Source: Lachnospiraceae bacterium (GTDB lineage Bacteria > Bacillota > Clostridia > Lachnospirales > Lachnospiraceae). Taken from it: 64,000 nt of DNA. Every line of letters starts with the position of its first letter. The first letter of the stretch is position 1. Location: the NCBI GenBank assembly GCA_902362715.1, contig CABIXN010000007.1:62001-126000 (forward strand), in the 5' to 3' direction. Positions 35,196 to 44,463 of the stretch are shown here, in pieces. The translations under genes were made by a program, and so were the position numbers. Below the pieces are notes generated by a model. That model was not told where the DNA came from, did no database searches, and worked only from the letters and a program-made list of their open reading frames with translations.

Positions 35196-35349
35196 CGTAC
35201 ACTCTTCATTTTGAGCCGTGTTTTGACGGTATACCTGTCATTTTATTAGCAAAAATGAATTATTTTGTTTTAAATCCTGCATTTTTATTTGTCTTTTTCT
35301 TAACAAAGTCTATTTCTGCGTTATTTTTTGCATAATATAGAATTTTCAC

Positions 35350-35378
35350 TTGCAGTATTTTGAACTTTCCAATATAAT
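35350..35378 (+). promoter_or_regulatory. Promoter and leader of pyc
   Basis: TTGCAG (35350-35355), 17-bp spacer, TATAAT (35373-35378). The leader of about 100 nt holds a GATGCCTG...CAGGCATC hairpin shortly before the GAGGAG ribosome binding site, which could affect translation. The rest of the 350-bp gap between tmcAL and pyc is AT-rich with nothing recognisable. Confidence 0.7.
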
Positions 35379-35485
35379 TGTGTCATGCGGTCATTTGTCC
35401 GCGTGACGCAAAATAAATCTGAGGGGATTTATTTTCCCAGATGCCTGATACCAGGCATCCGAAAATGAGTGAGGAGTCTAATTGA

Positions 35486-38400
35486 ATGAAAAACACAACA
35501 ATCAAACCATTCAAAAAGGTTCTGGTGGCGAACCGGGGCGAAATCGCCATCCGAGTATTCCGGGCTTTAAATGAGCTTGGGATTACAACCGTCGGTATTT
35601 TTTCCAAGGAAGACCGCTATGCGCTTTTCCGTACAAAAGCAGATGAGGCTTATCCGTTAAATCCGGAAAAAGGTCCCATTGATGCTTATCTTGATATCGA
35701 CACCATTATTAAAATTGCATTGTCCGCAAATGTGGACGCAATTCATCCGGGGTATGGCTTTTTATCAGAAAATCCTGATTTTGTAGACGCCTGCGAAAAA
35801 AACGGCATTGTTTTCATTGGTCCTTCCAGCGATATTATGAACGCTATGGGAGATAAAATTTCTTCCAAGCAGATGGCCATTGATGCAGAAGTACCGATTA
35901 TTCCAGGTGTGGACCATGCCATTAAAGAATATGACGAAGCTGCAAAAATCGCAGCGCAGGTTGGTTTTCCAATTATGCTGAAAGCCTCAAACGGCGGCGG
36001 CGGACGCGGTATGCGTATCGTCAACTGCATGGAAGACCTTGGCAGAGAATTTGAAGAAGCAAAAAATGAATCCAAAAAAGCATTTGGCGATGACAAGATT
36101 TTTATTGAAAAATATCTTCGCAGTCCAAAACATATTGAGGTTCAGATCCTTGGGGACAACTACGGCAATGTAGTACACCTCTTTGACCGCGACTGTTCCG
36201 TACAGCGCCGTCACCAGAAAGTTGTTGAGTACGCTCCTGCTTTTTCTGTTCCGGAACAGACAAGACAGATCATCTTTGACAGCGCCATCCGTCTTGCAAA
36301 AAAAGTAGGCTACCGAAATGCCGGCACGCTGGAATTTCTTGTAGATGCTGACAATCATCCGTATTTTATCGAGATGAATCCACGTATTCAGGTGGAGCAT
36401 ACCGTCAGCGAAATGGTTACGGGAATTGATCTGGTGCAGTCTCAGATTCTGATCGCAGAAGGCTATCCGCTGGATTCAAAAGAAATCAGTATATCTTCTC
36501 AGGATTCCATCCACTGCAATGGATATTCTATCCAGACCCGTGTTACAACCGAGGATCCCAGTAATAACTTCCTTCCTGATACGGGAGAGATTACCGTATA
36601 CCGTTCCGGTTCCGGAAATGGTATCCGTCTGGACGGCGGAAACGCTTACACAGGCGCAGTGATTTCCCCATACTATGACAGTCTTCTTGTAAAGGCCATC
36701 TCACATGACCGTACCTTTGAAGGCGCCGTACGCAAGTCCATCCGGGCAATGCGGGAAATGAGAATCCGCGGTGTCAAAACGAATATTCCGTTTCTGATCA
36801 ATGTCTTGAATCACTCTAAATTCGTAAATGGACAGTGCTACACTACTTTTATCGAAGAAACTCCGGAATTATTCCAGTTAGAGCGGGGACAGGACCGGGC
36901 AACCAAGATTATTGAATTCCTGGGTGATAAAATTGTAAATTCCACCACAGGGCCAAAAGGTTTTTATGAAAACCGGGTGCTTCCAAAATATGACAGAACT
37001 GCTCCTGTATACGGCGCCAGAGATGAATTTTTAAAACTGGGCGCTGAAGGATTTATGCAGAAAATAAAAAATGATAAAAAACTGTATGTCACAGATACTA
37101 CTATGCGTGATGCACAGCAGTCTCTGATGGCAACCCGCATGAGAACCAAAGACCTCTGCGGCGCCGCTTACGCTACCAACGCATTTATGCAGAATGCATT
37201 TTCTGTGGAAGCCTGGGGCGGGGCAACCTATGATACTGCATACCGTTTTCTGAAAGAATCACCCTGGAAACGTCTGACGCTGTTAAGAGAAAGAATGCCA
37301 AACACACTGATTCAGATGCTGCTGCGGGCATCCAACGCAGTTGGATACAGCAACTATCCGGATAATGTGGTAAAAGAATTTATCCGCATTTCTGCAGAAC
37401 ACGGCATTGATGTATTCCGTGTATTCGATAGTTTAAACTGGGTGGAGAACATGAAGATGCCTATTGAGGAATCTTTAAAGACCGGTAAAATTGTAGAGGG
37501 TACGATCTGCTACACCGGAGATATTACAAGCCCGTCTGAAACCAAATATACACTGGATTACTATGTGAAAAAAGCTCTGGAACTGGAGGCTTTAGGATGC
37601 CACGCAATTGCCATCAAGGATATGGCGGGCCTGTTAAAACCTCTGGCTGCAAAAAAACTTGTAACAGCCTTAAAAGATGAATTAAACGTTCCTCTGCATT
37701 TACATACACACGATTCCACAGGAAACGGCGTAAGCTCTGTATTAATGGCCGCTGAAGCAGGTGTTGATATTGTGGACCTTGCAATTGAATCCATGTCCTC
37801 TCTCACCAGCCAGCCATCCATGAACGCTGTTACAGAAGCCCTTCGCGGCACCCAGCGCGATACCGGACTGGATTTTGAACAGCTGGATGAATTAAGCCGC
37901 TACTATGGCAGAATCCGTAAAGTTTACGCTGCTTTTGAAAGTGATATGAAAGCTCCAAATGCGGAAATCTACAAATATGAAATTCCCGGCGGACAGTATT
38001 CAAACCTTTTAGCTCAGGTTACCAGCATGGGATCTGCCGATGACTTTGAATCAATTAAGTCTCTGTATAAAGATGCCAACGATCTCCTTGGAAATATTGT
38101 TAAAGTTACCCCAACTTCCAAGGCGGTAGGCGATCTGGCAATCTTCATGTTTAAAAATAATCTGACTAAGGAAAATATTCTCACAGCCGGCGCAGGACTT
38201 TCCTATCCGGACTCTGTAGTTGATTACTTTAAAGGCATGATGGGACAGCCGGACGGCGGTTTCCCTGCAGCCCTTCAGAAAATTGTCCTGAAAGATATTG
38301 AACCATTAACAGAGCGCCCAGGCAGACTTCTTCCTCCGGAAGATCTAGAAGCAATTAAAAAGCACCTGATCGAAAAGTACCATTATGAAGATAAGAGTGA

Positions 38401-38956
38401 AGAAGTCATGCAGCAAAAAGCCATCAGCTATGCATTATATCCGAAAGTATATGAAGATTACTGCGACCATTTTGAAATGTATAATGATGTCACCCGTCTG
38501 GAAAGTCATGTATATTTCTATGGACTGCGCAAAGGAGAAGAAACTTATCTGACACTGGGCGAAGGAAAAGAAGTCCTGATTAAATATCTTGAAGCAAGCG
38601 ATCCGGATGTACACGGAATCCGCACTTTAAGCTTCCAGGTAAACGGTTCCATCCGTACGGTCCGGGTTCAGGATAAGAATCTTGAAATCAAAGCTGACCA
38701 GAAGCTGAAAGCGGATAAATCCAATCCATGCCACCTTGGCTCTTCCATTCCTGGAACAGTTGGAAAAGTCCTTGTAAAAGAAGGCGACAAAGTTACAGAG
38801 AATATGCCTTTGATGACAGTGGAAGCTATGAAGATGGAAACAACCGTTGTATCAAAAGTAAACGGCAGCGTAGATAAGATTTATGTTTCTGCCGGTGACA
38901 GCGTAAATCAGGATGATTTACTTGTATCCTTTATCATTGAGGAAGAGGCGGAATAA
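35486..38956 (+). CDS. pyc: Pyruvate carboxylase
   Basis: A 1156-residue single-chain pyruvate carboxylase that forms oxaloacetate from pyruvate, bicarbonate and ATP. It has a biotin carboxylase domain (about 7-470, with KASNGGGGRGMR), a carboxyltransferase TIM barrel (about 545-830, starting TDTTMRDAQQSLMATRMR) and a C-terminal biotinyl domain with Lys1116 in EAMKMET. Length and domain order match the alpha4-type enzyme. It provides the anaplerotic step in an anaerobe. Confidence 0.98.
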   Translation: MKNTTIKPFKKVLVANRGEIAIRVFRALNELGITTVGIFSKEDRYALFRTKADEAYPLNPEKGPIDAYLDIDTIIKIALSANVDAIHPGYGFLSENPDFVDACEKNGIVFIGPSSDIMNAMGDKISSKQMAIDAEVPIIPGVDHAIKEYDEAAKIAAQVGFPIMLKASNGGGGRGMRIVNCMEDLGREFEEAKNESKKAFGDDKIFIEKYLRSPKHIEVQILGDNYGNVVHLFDRDCSVQRRHQKVVEYAPAFSVPEQTRQIIFDSAIRLAKKVGYRNAGTLEFLVDADNHPYFIEMNPRIQVEHTVSEMVTGIDLVQSQILIAEGYPLDSKEISISSQDSIHCNGYSIQTRVTTEDPSNNFLPDTGEITVYRSGSGNGIRLDGGNAYTGAVISPYYDSLLVKAISHDRTFEGAVRKSIRAMREMRIRGVKTNIPFLINVLNHSKFVNGQCYTTFIEETPELFQLERGQDRATKIIEFLGDKIVNSTTGPKGFYENRVLPKYDRTAPVYGARDEFLKLGAEGFMQKIKNDKKLYVTDTTMRDAQQSLMATRMRTKDLCGAAYATNAFMQNAFSVEAWGGATYDTAYRFLKESPWKRLTLLRERMPNTLIQMLLRASNAVGYSNYPDNVVKEFIRISAEHGIDVFRVFDSLNWVENMKMPIEESLKTGKIVEGTICYTGDITSPSETKYTLDYYVKKALELEALGCHAIAIKDMAGLLKPLAAKKLVTALKDELNVPLHLHTHDSTGNGVSSVLMAAEAGVDIVDLAIESMSSLTSQPSMNAVTEALRGTQRDTGLDFEQLDELSRYYGRIRKVYAAFESDMKAPNAEIYKYEIPGGQYSNLLAQVTSMGSADDFESIKSLYKDANDLLGNIVKVTPTSKAVGDLAIFMFKNNLTKENILTAGAGLSYPDSVVDYFKGMMGQPDGGFPAALQKIVLKDIEPLTERPGRLLPPEDLEAIKKHLIEKYHYEDKSEEVMQQKAISYALYPKVYEDYCDHFEMYNDVTRLESHVYFYGLRKGEETYLTLGEGKEVLIKYLEASDPDVHGIRTLSFQVNGSIRTVRVQDKNLEIKADQKLKADKSNPCHLGSSIPGTVGKVLVKEGDKVTENMPLMTVEAMKMETTVVSKVNGSVDKIYVSAGDSVNQDDLLVSFIIEEEAE

Positions 38957-38994
38957 ACCTACATTACCGGAGATGTTTATAAACAATACTTTTT

Positions 38995-39132
38995 GATTCT
39001 GCGGGAAATATTTCCTGCAGAATCTGATACCAAAAACAATACAAACAAATCGTTAATCAAACAATTTCTTACATACCAAAAAAGCAAAAAGAAATTCCCT
39101 GTCAGCCACCCGGCCGGCAGGGAATTTCTTTT
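38995..39132. terminator. Two hairpins between pyc and the ABC permease
   Basis: GATTCTGC...GCAGAATC (38995-39024, 14-bp stem, no T-run) is followed by AAAAGAAATTCCCTG...CAGGGAATTTCTTTT (39087-39132), flanked by A-runs and T-runs. The second is a convincing bidirectional terminator for the convergent pyc and permease genes. Confidence 0.8.
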
Positions 39133-39142
39133 CCTGTTATAC

Positions 39143-41839
39143 CTAAATATTTTCTGCCTTCAGCGCATCTATCAGATTTTCCTTCTGAAGTCTTTTCACC
39201 GCAAACCTTGCTGTTAAAAACACAATCACAAATACAGATATAACCGCAATGAGTACGGATTTCCCTGGTATTACAAAATATGCGTCTACAGCCTGCAGCA
39301 CCAGCACATACATACAAAGCGTCCCAAGAAATGCAATGGGGATTCCAAAGATCAGCGACCGGACACCGTATAAAATGCATTCATAGCGCAGCATATTCCG
39401 GATTCCTTTTTTGGTGATTCCTATACTGGCAAGCATTGCAAAATCCCGTTTTCTGAGAGCAATATTTGTGGACAGCGTATGAAAGACATTTGCCACGGCA
39501 ATCAGCGAAATCATAATAATAAATCCATAAGAAAATACATTAATAATGATCAGAAGATTCTGATTCGTCTCATCATCCGCCACCCGGTCATAAATATTCA
39601 GATCTCCGGAAGGCAGGCCGGCGTTTGAGAGCACTTTTTTCATTTCTGCTGTCAGTGTCTCATGATTATCGGTCTTAAAATAACAGGTAACACTGCCTCC
39701 TAACTCCCGGGGAGCTGCTGAATAAGGATAAATCATCAGCACCGTGCCTCTGTCTGTGGGAACCCCAAGAGGCGCTTCGCTGACAAGATCTCCAATCTGC
39801 ACCTTCTCATACTCAGCCGGAATCTTCACCTCATTTAAAAGATTTCCCTGCTGATCATACTCTTCCTGTTCCCCTTCCCGCACATAATAATACATATACT
39901 GCCAGGTACCGTCCTCTCCAATCTCCATTCCGCCTCCCACATTATTGTATCCCTTCTTTTCCGGGACCGCCTTTACCTTTAAAACAGAGGTGACATCCTG
40001 TTTAAAATATTCAAACTGATAGGTGATTCTGCTGTCATTTTCCCACAGTGTCTGCTTTCCGGTATTATATACAACAGCAGGGGGATTGTCAGAGTTTAGA
40101 TATTTTTTCGTTTCCAGTCCCTGCTCCTTTAAAAACGCCTCATATGCGGTATCCTCAAGATAAAACTTATATGCGGTAAATGCAAGACCTGAATCTTTAA
40201 CATCATCCGTAAAACCTCCTGCTGCCTGCTGAAACTTAACCTGGCTTTCTGCCAGATCATCTGGCAGAATCACGATATCACAAATATCACTGCTGCTGTA
40301 AGCCATCTCCTTTGTTTCAGAAAGATTTGAAAGCACATTAAGCGTTTCCTGCTGATATTCCGGCATTTGATACCAGAGATCATAATTGGATGTTACCACA
40401 CTTACACTTACTACCGACCTTAAATACATGGTAAAACTGCTGACAGATAAAAACAGAATAATACTCAAAGCCAGAGAAGCAATGGTCGTCCGGTATTTTT
40501 TTCTGCTTCTGATAAAATATTTTCTTCCAAGCATCCCTTCTAGTCCAAATACCTTTAAAAACAGCCGGGAGGTTTTCACACTTTTATTCTGATTCGTGAT
40601 ATCATTCTGCTGGCGGATGGCCTCAATGGCTGTTACTCTGGCTGCTCTTCTGGCAGGAATCCACACCGAAATAAATACTGTGCACAGGGTGATTCCTGCA
40701 GCAAGCAGTATTGAAATCAATGAAACGTGAAGTGTCACATCATAAGGAGACTCCAGCAGACTGTGAAATTTATCTCCGATAAAATGAAAGGTGATTCCCA
40801 TACCTGCCAGCCCCAGACAGATGCCCAGAGGGATTCCGGCAAGTGAAACAAATCCCGCCTCCCAGAAAACACTTTGTTTAATCTGCCTCTTTGTTGCGCC
40901 AATAGAAGACAGCAGGCCAAACTGTTTGGTCCGTTCGCTGACGGAAATAGAAAAAGCGCTGTAAATAAGGGAAATGGATCCTGTCAAAACTAAAATACCA
41001 AATATCACCGCAAAACCATATATAATAACAGACCAGTTAGAAAACTTGATTACCCCGGCAAACATCAAAAGATTCCAGTTTTGTTCCACAGAATAATCTG
41101 CCAGCTGATGCCGCTCAATATAGGCATCCATAAGTTTGCCCGGATTTTTAATATTCAGATACAAATCATATCCATCTGTTTTAGAAACCAGCTGTTGGGA
41201 ATAGGTTAATGCCGTATAGCCCGGTGCTGTATACCCTTCAAATTCCGGCCGTTCATAAATTCCAACTACCTGATATGTTTTATTTCCGGTCTTTTCTAAG
41301 TTTTCTTTGCCGTCTCCATACCAGGCATCATCCTGAGTTAATTTTTCACCCAGGACAGATTTCCGGTCTCCCAGCTTTAGGGAAAGGGTATCTCCATTTT
41401 TATATACAACATTCCCATTATAGTTTAAATGCTCCGGAATCAGAATTTCTCCATCATTTTCCGGCATCCGTCCGGACACCAGATGCACCGGCATAATATC
41501 AAAAAACGTCTGGTCTGCCGCCGCAACATACAAATACGGTTTATATTCATTCTCACTGTCAATAAAAGCATATCCAACATAACGGGCCGCTGCTGCATAT
41601 ACCGTTTCATCATCCTGCTTACATTCCTCTAGTACATCACTCCCCGCATTGGGCACATGCAGATAATAATTGCCATCCCTGTATATATAGGTCTTTTCCA
41701 TATAAGAAAACAGGCTTGTACAAAAGGATACCAGAGCCGTAAACAAAGCCGCCGACAGCAAAACTCCCACAATCGTTACTCCGGTCCGCATACGGTTTTC
41801 TTTCATGGTTTTAAAGGTTACTTTCTGAAAAACATTCAT
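39143..41839 (-). CDS. FtsX-like ABC transporter permease (Bce/MacB class)
   Basis: An 898-residue permease with a cleaved-anchor-like first membrane helix (about 18-40), a large extracytoplasmic domain (about 45-250), a first FtsX-type block of three helices (about 265-390), a fourth/anchor helix near 455, a second external domain (480-745) and a C-terminal FtsX block (about 755-890). Such duplicated FtsX permeases pair with one ATPase and handle peptides, antibiotics or lipids rather than nutrients. It overlaps the ATPase gene by 4 bp. Confidence 0.9.
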   Translation of the reverse strand: MNVFQKVTFKTMKENRMRTGVTIVGVLLSAALFTALVSFCTSLFSYMEKTYIYRDGNYYLHVPNAGSDVLEECKQDDETVYAAAARYVGYAFIDSENEYKPYLYVAAADQTFFDIMPVHLVSGRMPENDGEILIPEHLNYNGNVVYKNGDTLSLKLGDRKSVLGEKLTQDDAWYGDGKENLEKTGNKTYQVVGIYERPEFEGYTAPGYTALTYSQQLVSKTDGYDLYLNIKNPGKLMDAYIERHQLADYSVEQNWNLLMFAGVIKFSNWSVIIYGFAVIFGILVLTGSISLIYSAFSISVSERTKQFGLLSSIGATKRQIKQSVFWEAGFVSLAGIPLGICLGLAGMGITFHFIGDKFHSLLESPYDVTLHVSLISILLAAGITLCTVFISVWIPARRAARVTAIEAIRQQNDITNQNKSVKTSRLFLKVFGLEGMLGRKYFIRSRKKYRTTIASLALSIILFLSVSSFTMYLRSVVSVSVVTSNYDLWYQMPEYQQETLNVLSNLSETKEMAYSSSDICDIVILPDDLAESQVKFQQAAGGFTDDVKDSGLAFTAYKFYLEDTAYEAFLKEQGLETKKYLNSDNPPAVVYNTGKQTLWENDSRITYQFEYFKQDVTSVLKVKAVPEKKGYNNVGGGMEIGEDGTWQYMYYYVREGEQEEYDQQGNLLNEVKIPAEYEKVQIGDLVSEAPLGVPTDRGTVLMIYPYSAAPRELGGSVTCYFKTDNHETLTAEMKKVLSNAGLPSGDLNIYDRVADDETNQNLLIIINVFSYGFIIMISLIAVANVFHTLSTNIALRKRDFAMLASIGITKKGIRNMLRYECILYGVRSLIFGIPIAFLGTLCMYVLVLQAVDAYFVIPGKSVLIAVISVFVIVFLTARFAVKRLQKENLIDALKAENI

Positions 41840-42519
41840 CTGCCCATCACCTCATCCCGGGTAATTTTCCCATCTTCAATTGCAATCATGCGGTCTGCCT
41901 GAAGGGCAATATTTTCATCGTGGGTGATCATGATAAGCGTCTGCTGATATTTTACATTTGACAGCTTCAGCAGTTCTACAATTTCCTGGCTATTGCGGGA
42001 ATCCAGATTTCCGGTAGGCTCATCTGCCAGAACAACCGCCGGGGCATTCATCAGCGCTCTCCCGATAGATACTCTCTGCTGCTGACCTCCGGAAAGCTGG
42101 TTTGGAAGATGATTCTCTCTGCCTTTCAGTCCCAGAATATCTGTTAGCTCCCCAAGGCGCTCCTGATTAATATCTCTTCCGTCCATCAGCACCGGCAGCG
42201 TCATATTTTCCATTACATTTAAAACCGGAATCAGATTATAAAACTGATAAATCAGCCCCACTTCCCTGCGCCTGAAAACCGCCAGCTGCTCATCTGTCCC
42301 CCCATAAATATCCTGACCATTCATAAAAACTTTTCCGGATGTGGGCTTATCTACACCTCCCAGAATATGAAGCAGCGTAGACTTTCCGGAGCCCGACGGG
42401 CCTATAATAGAGATAAATTCTCCTTTGTTTACAGAAAAAGAAATACCGTCCAGCGCCTTTACTGTATTGGTTCCCTCTCCATAATATTTCTTAAGATTTT
42501 CAACTCTGAGAATTTCCAT
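41836..42519 (-). CDS. ABC transporter ATP-binding protein (LolD/MacB/BceA class)
   Basis: A 227-residue ATPase: Walker A GPSGSGKST (40-48), Q-loop YQFYNLIPVLNVMEN, signature LSGGQQQRVSIGRAL, Walker B VVLADEPTGNLD and the H-loop ITHDE. The class partners with FtsX-like permeases, here the overlapping downstream gene. A palindrome 70 bp upstream is the likely binding site of the linked response regulator. Confidence 0.95.
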   Translation of the reverse strand: MEILRVENLKKYYGEGTNTVKALDGISFSVNKGEFISIIGPSGSGKSTLLHILGGVDKPTSGKVFMNGQDIYGGTDEQLAVFRRREVGLIYQFYNLIPVLNVMENMTLPVLMDGRDINQERLGELTDILGLKGRENHLPNQLSGGQQQRVSIGRALMNAPAVVLADEPTGNLDSRNSQEIVELLKLSNVKYQQTLIMITHDENIALQADRMIAIEDGKITRDEVMGR

Positions 42520-42589
42520 GAAAACTCTTCTCCTTTTTCTTTTCTGCTCTCAGCATAACAGGCTCAAATGACGTCCCGATGACTTTTAA

Positions 42590-42605
42590 GTGACAGAATT
42601 GTCAC
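42590..42605. promoter_or_regulatory. Palindromic operator upstream of the ABC genes
   Basis: A perfect 16-bp palindrome, GTGACA-N4-TGTCAC with an AATT centre. It matches the TNACA-N4-TGTNA architecture bound by BceR-type response regulators and lies just upstream of the ATPase gene, so it is probably the target of the adjacent two-component system. Confidence 0.6.
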
Positions 42606-42691
42606 ATATCATATCCATCAAAAAACAGCGCCCCATCCCTGCCCCGGGCCTTACACTCCACAGTTCTTATTATGAAATCTTCTGGAACTTT

Positions 42692-43693
42692 TTATATCAC
42701 ACTCTTATAAAATTTAATGGTAAACAAAGCCCCTTTGTCTTTTTGATTTTCCGCTTTAATAATTCCGTCCTGACGTACAATAATCATCCTGGCCAGCGCC
42801 AGACCAATCCCAATACTCTGGCTGCCAGCATTTTTTCCCTTATAGAACCGTTCAAACAGATGCGGCAGATCCTCTGTATCAAATCCTTCTCCGGTATCCG
42901 AAATCAATATCTCTGAATACAGTGCATTCTCTCTGGCAGTTACACTGATTTTACCTCCTGCAGGCACATGCTCCGTACAGTTTTTCAGAATATTTCCCAC
43001 AGCTTCTGCAGTCCACATAAAATCTCCGCAGAAATTGCCTGACAAATTCAGCAAAAGCTCCTGTTCTCTTAATTCCATGGAAATCAAAAGGGGTTCGGCT
43101 GCTTTTTCTATTAATCGTTTTAGAGAAATTTCCTGCTTTTCAAGCTCCACGGTTCCGGCATCTAACCTTGCTGCTTTTAATAAAGCTGAAATCTGCCACT
43201 CAATCCGCTCAAGAAGCTGACTCATCTCCATAAGCTTTACCCGCCGGTCTTCTTTTGTAAGCTCCTGACTGCGCATAGAAACTGTCAACAGGTTCAGCGC
43301 AGTCAGAGGCGTCCGAATCTGGTGGGATATATCGGCAATGGAATCTGCCAGCAGAATTTTATCTTTTTTCAGCTGCTCTGCCTGCTCCCGCAGCCTGACA
43401 GTAAGCTTTACTACTTCGTTTCTTAAAAGACTTAATTCCCCCTCCTGATAGTCTGAAAAACATATCTGTTCCTCTCCGTGGAGCACAGCGTCCACACGGG
43501 AGACAAACGCTTCCATATGCCGATAACGCTTTTTCATTTCCATAAGATATAATACGATAAACACGGCACCCAGAATGCAGATTAAAAAGCCCGATTCTCT
43601 GCAAAGCAAAAACCCCAGGACAGCAGCACCTGATGATAAAACACAATATAAAATCAGATGATTTCTCACCTGCGCATTCCTTAGCAATTTCAT
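42692..43693 (-). CDS. Sensor histidine kinase
   Basis: A 333-residue membrane kinase. Two closely spaced membrane helices (about 11-30 and 36-51) with almost no external loop mark it as an intramembrane-sensing kinase, as in BceS. The phospho-acceptor is His124 in SHQIRTPL, and the ATPase domain has an N box, DTGEGF and GIGLAL. Intramembrane kinases of this type get their signal from the cognate ABC permease. It lies 3 bp after the response regulator gene. Confidence 0.93.
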   Translation of the reverse strand: MKLLRNAQVRNHLILYCVLSSGAAVLGFLLCRESGFLICILGAVFIVLYLMEMKKRYRHMEAFVSRVDAVLHGEEQICFSDYQEGELSLLRNEVVKLTVRLREQAEQLKKDKILLADSIADISHQIRTPLTALNLLTVSMRSQELTKEDRRVKLMEMSQLLERIEWQISALLKAARLDAGTVELEKQEISLKRLIEKAAEPLLISMELREQELLLNLSGNFCGDFMWTAEAVGNILKNCTEHVPAGGKISVTARENALYSEILISDTGEGFDTEDLPHLFERFYKGKNAGSQSIGIGLALARMIIVRQDGIIKAENQKDKGALFTIKFYKSVI

Positions 43694-43696
43694 GTC

Positions 43697-44368
43697 CTAT
43701 TCTCCTATTCTATATCCCAGCCCGCGTACAGTTTTTATCATTTCAGGATTCTGAGGATCATCTTCCACCTTTTCCCTGAGCCTTTTAATATAAACCGTCA
43801 ATGTATTATCATTTACAAACTCCCCGGATACATCCCAGATCTCCTCTAAGATTCTGCTTCTGCTCAAAATCATCCCCTGATTTCCGGCAAACAACAGCAG
43901 CAGACGGTACTCTAACGCAGACAGGCTGATTTCTCTGCCATTTTTTAACACACTTCCCTTTTCCGGATCAATCCGAAGAGCCCCCATACAGATCACGCTT
44001 CTTTTTTTTCCAGTACGCCTAAGCACGCTGCGGATTCTAGATACCAGTTCTCTTGGCCGAAACGGCTTTGAAATATAATCGTCCGCCCCCAAATCCAGCC
44101 CCGTTACTACACTATATTCATCATCAGATGCGGTGAGAAAAATCACTGGCAGATCCATCTCTTTTTTTATTGCAGAGCAGACAGAAAAACCATTGCCGTC
44201 CTGCAGGGATACATCCAGAAGGGCCAGATCATATTCTCTTTCTTTTAATCTGTCAAGAGCTTCTTTCTGGCCGCAGGCTGTAAAAAGTTCAAATCCCTCT
44301 TCCTTTAAAAACTCTGTGAGAGATTTTATAATCCATTTATCATCTTCTACCAGCAGTATTCGCGTCAT
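43697..44368 (-). CDS. OmpR/PhoB-type response regulator
   Basis: A 223-residue regulator: a receiver domain with phospho-acceptor Asp52 (LLDVSLQDG) and a winged-helix output domain (about 125-221, ending TLTVYIKRLREKVEDDP and VRGLGYRI). The ATG at 44368 has GGGGAG 6 bp upstream; the longer in-frame start lacks one. It is first in a regulator-kinase unit followed by the transporter pair. Confidence 0.94.
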   Translation of the reverse strand: MTRILLVEDDKWIIKSLTEFLKEEGFELFTACGQKEALDRLKEREYDLALLDVSLQDGNGFSVCSAIKKEMDLPVIFLTASDDEYSVVTGLDLGADDYISKPFRPRELVSRIRSVLRRTGKKRSVICMGALRIDPEKGSVLKNGREISLSALEYRLLLLFAGNQGMILSRSRILEEIWDVSGEFVNDNTLTVYIKRLREKVEDDPQNPEMIKTVRGLGYRIGE

Positions 44369-44414
44369 AATTCTCCCCTTTTCATCATCCATTTTTATTC
44401 AGTATAACGAAAAT

Positions 44415-44440
44415 GGCTGCAGAATTCAAATTCTGCAGCC
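44415..44440 (-). terminator. Terminator of the purine gene pair
   Basis: GGCTGCAGAATT (44415-44426) pairs perfectly with AATTCTGCAGCC (44429-44440). In the leftward direction it is followed by ATTTTC, so termination is likely but the T-run is short. Confidence 0.65.
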
Positions 44441-44463
44441 ACACACTGTTTCTCTGATTGTTT

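Noticed and set aside
35379..35485. Riboswitch in the pyc leader
   Set aside because: One or two simple hairpins, but no conserved boxes of a known class; kept as an ordinary leader.
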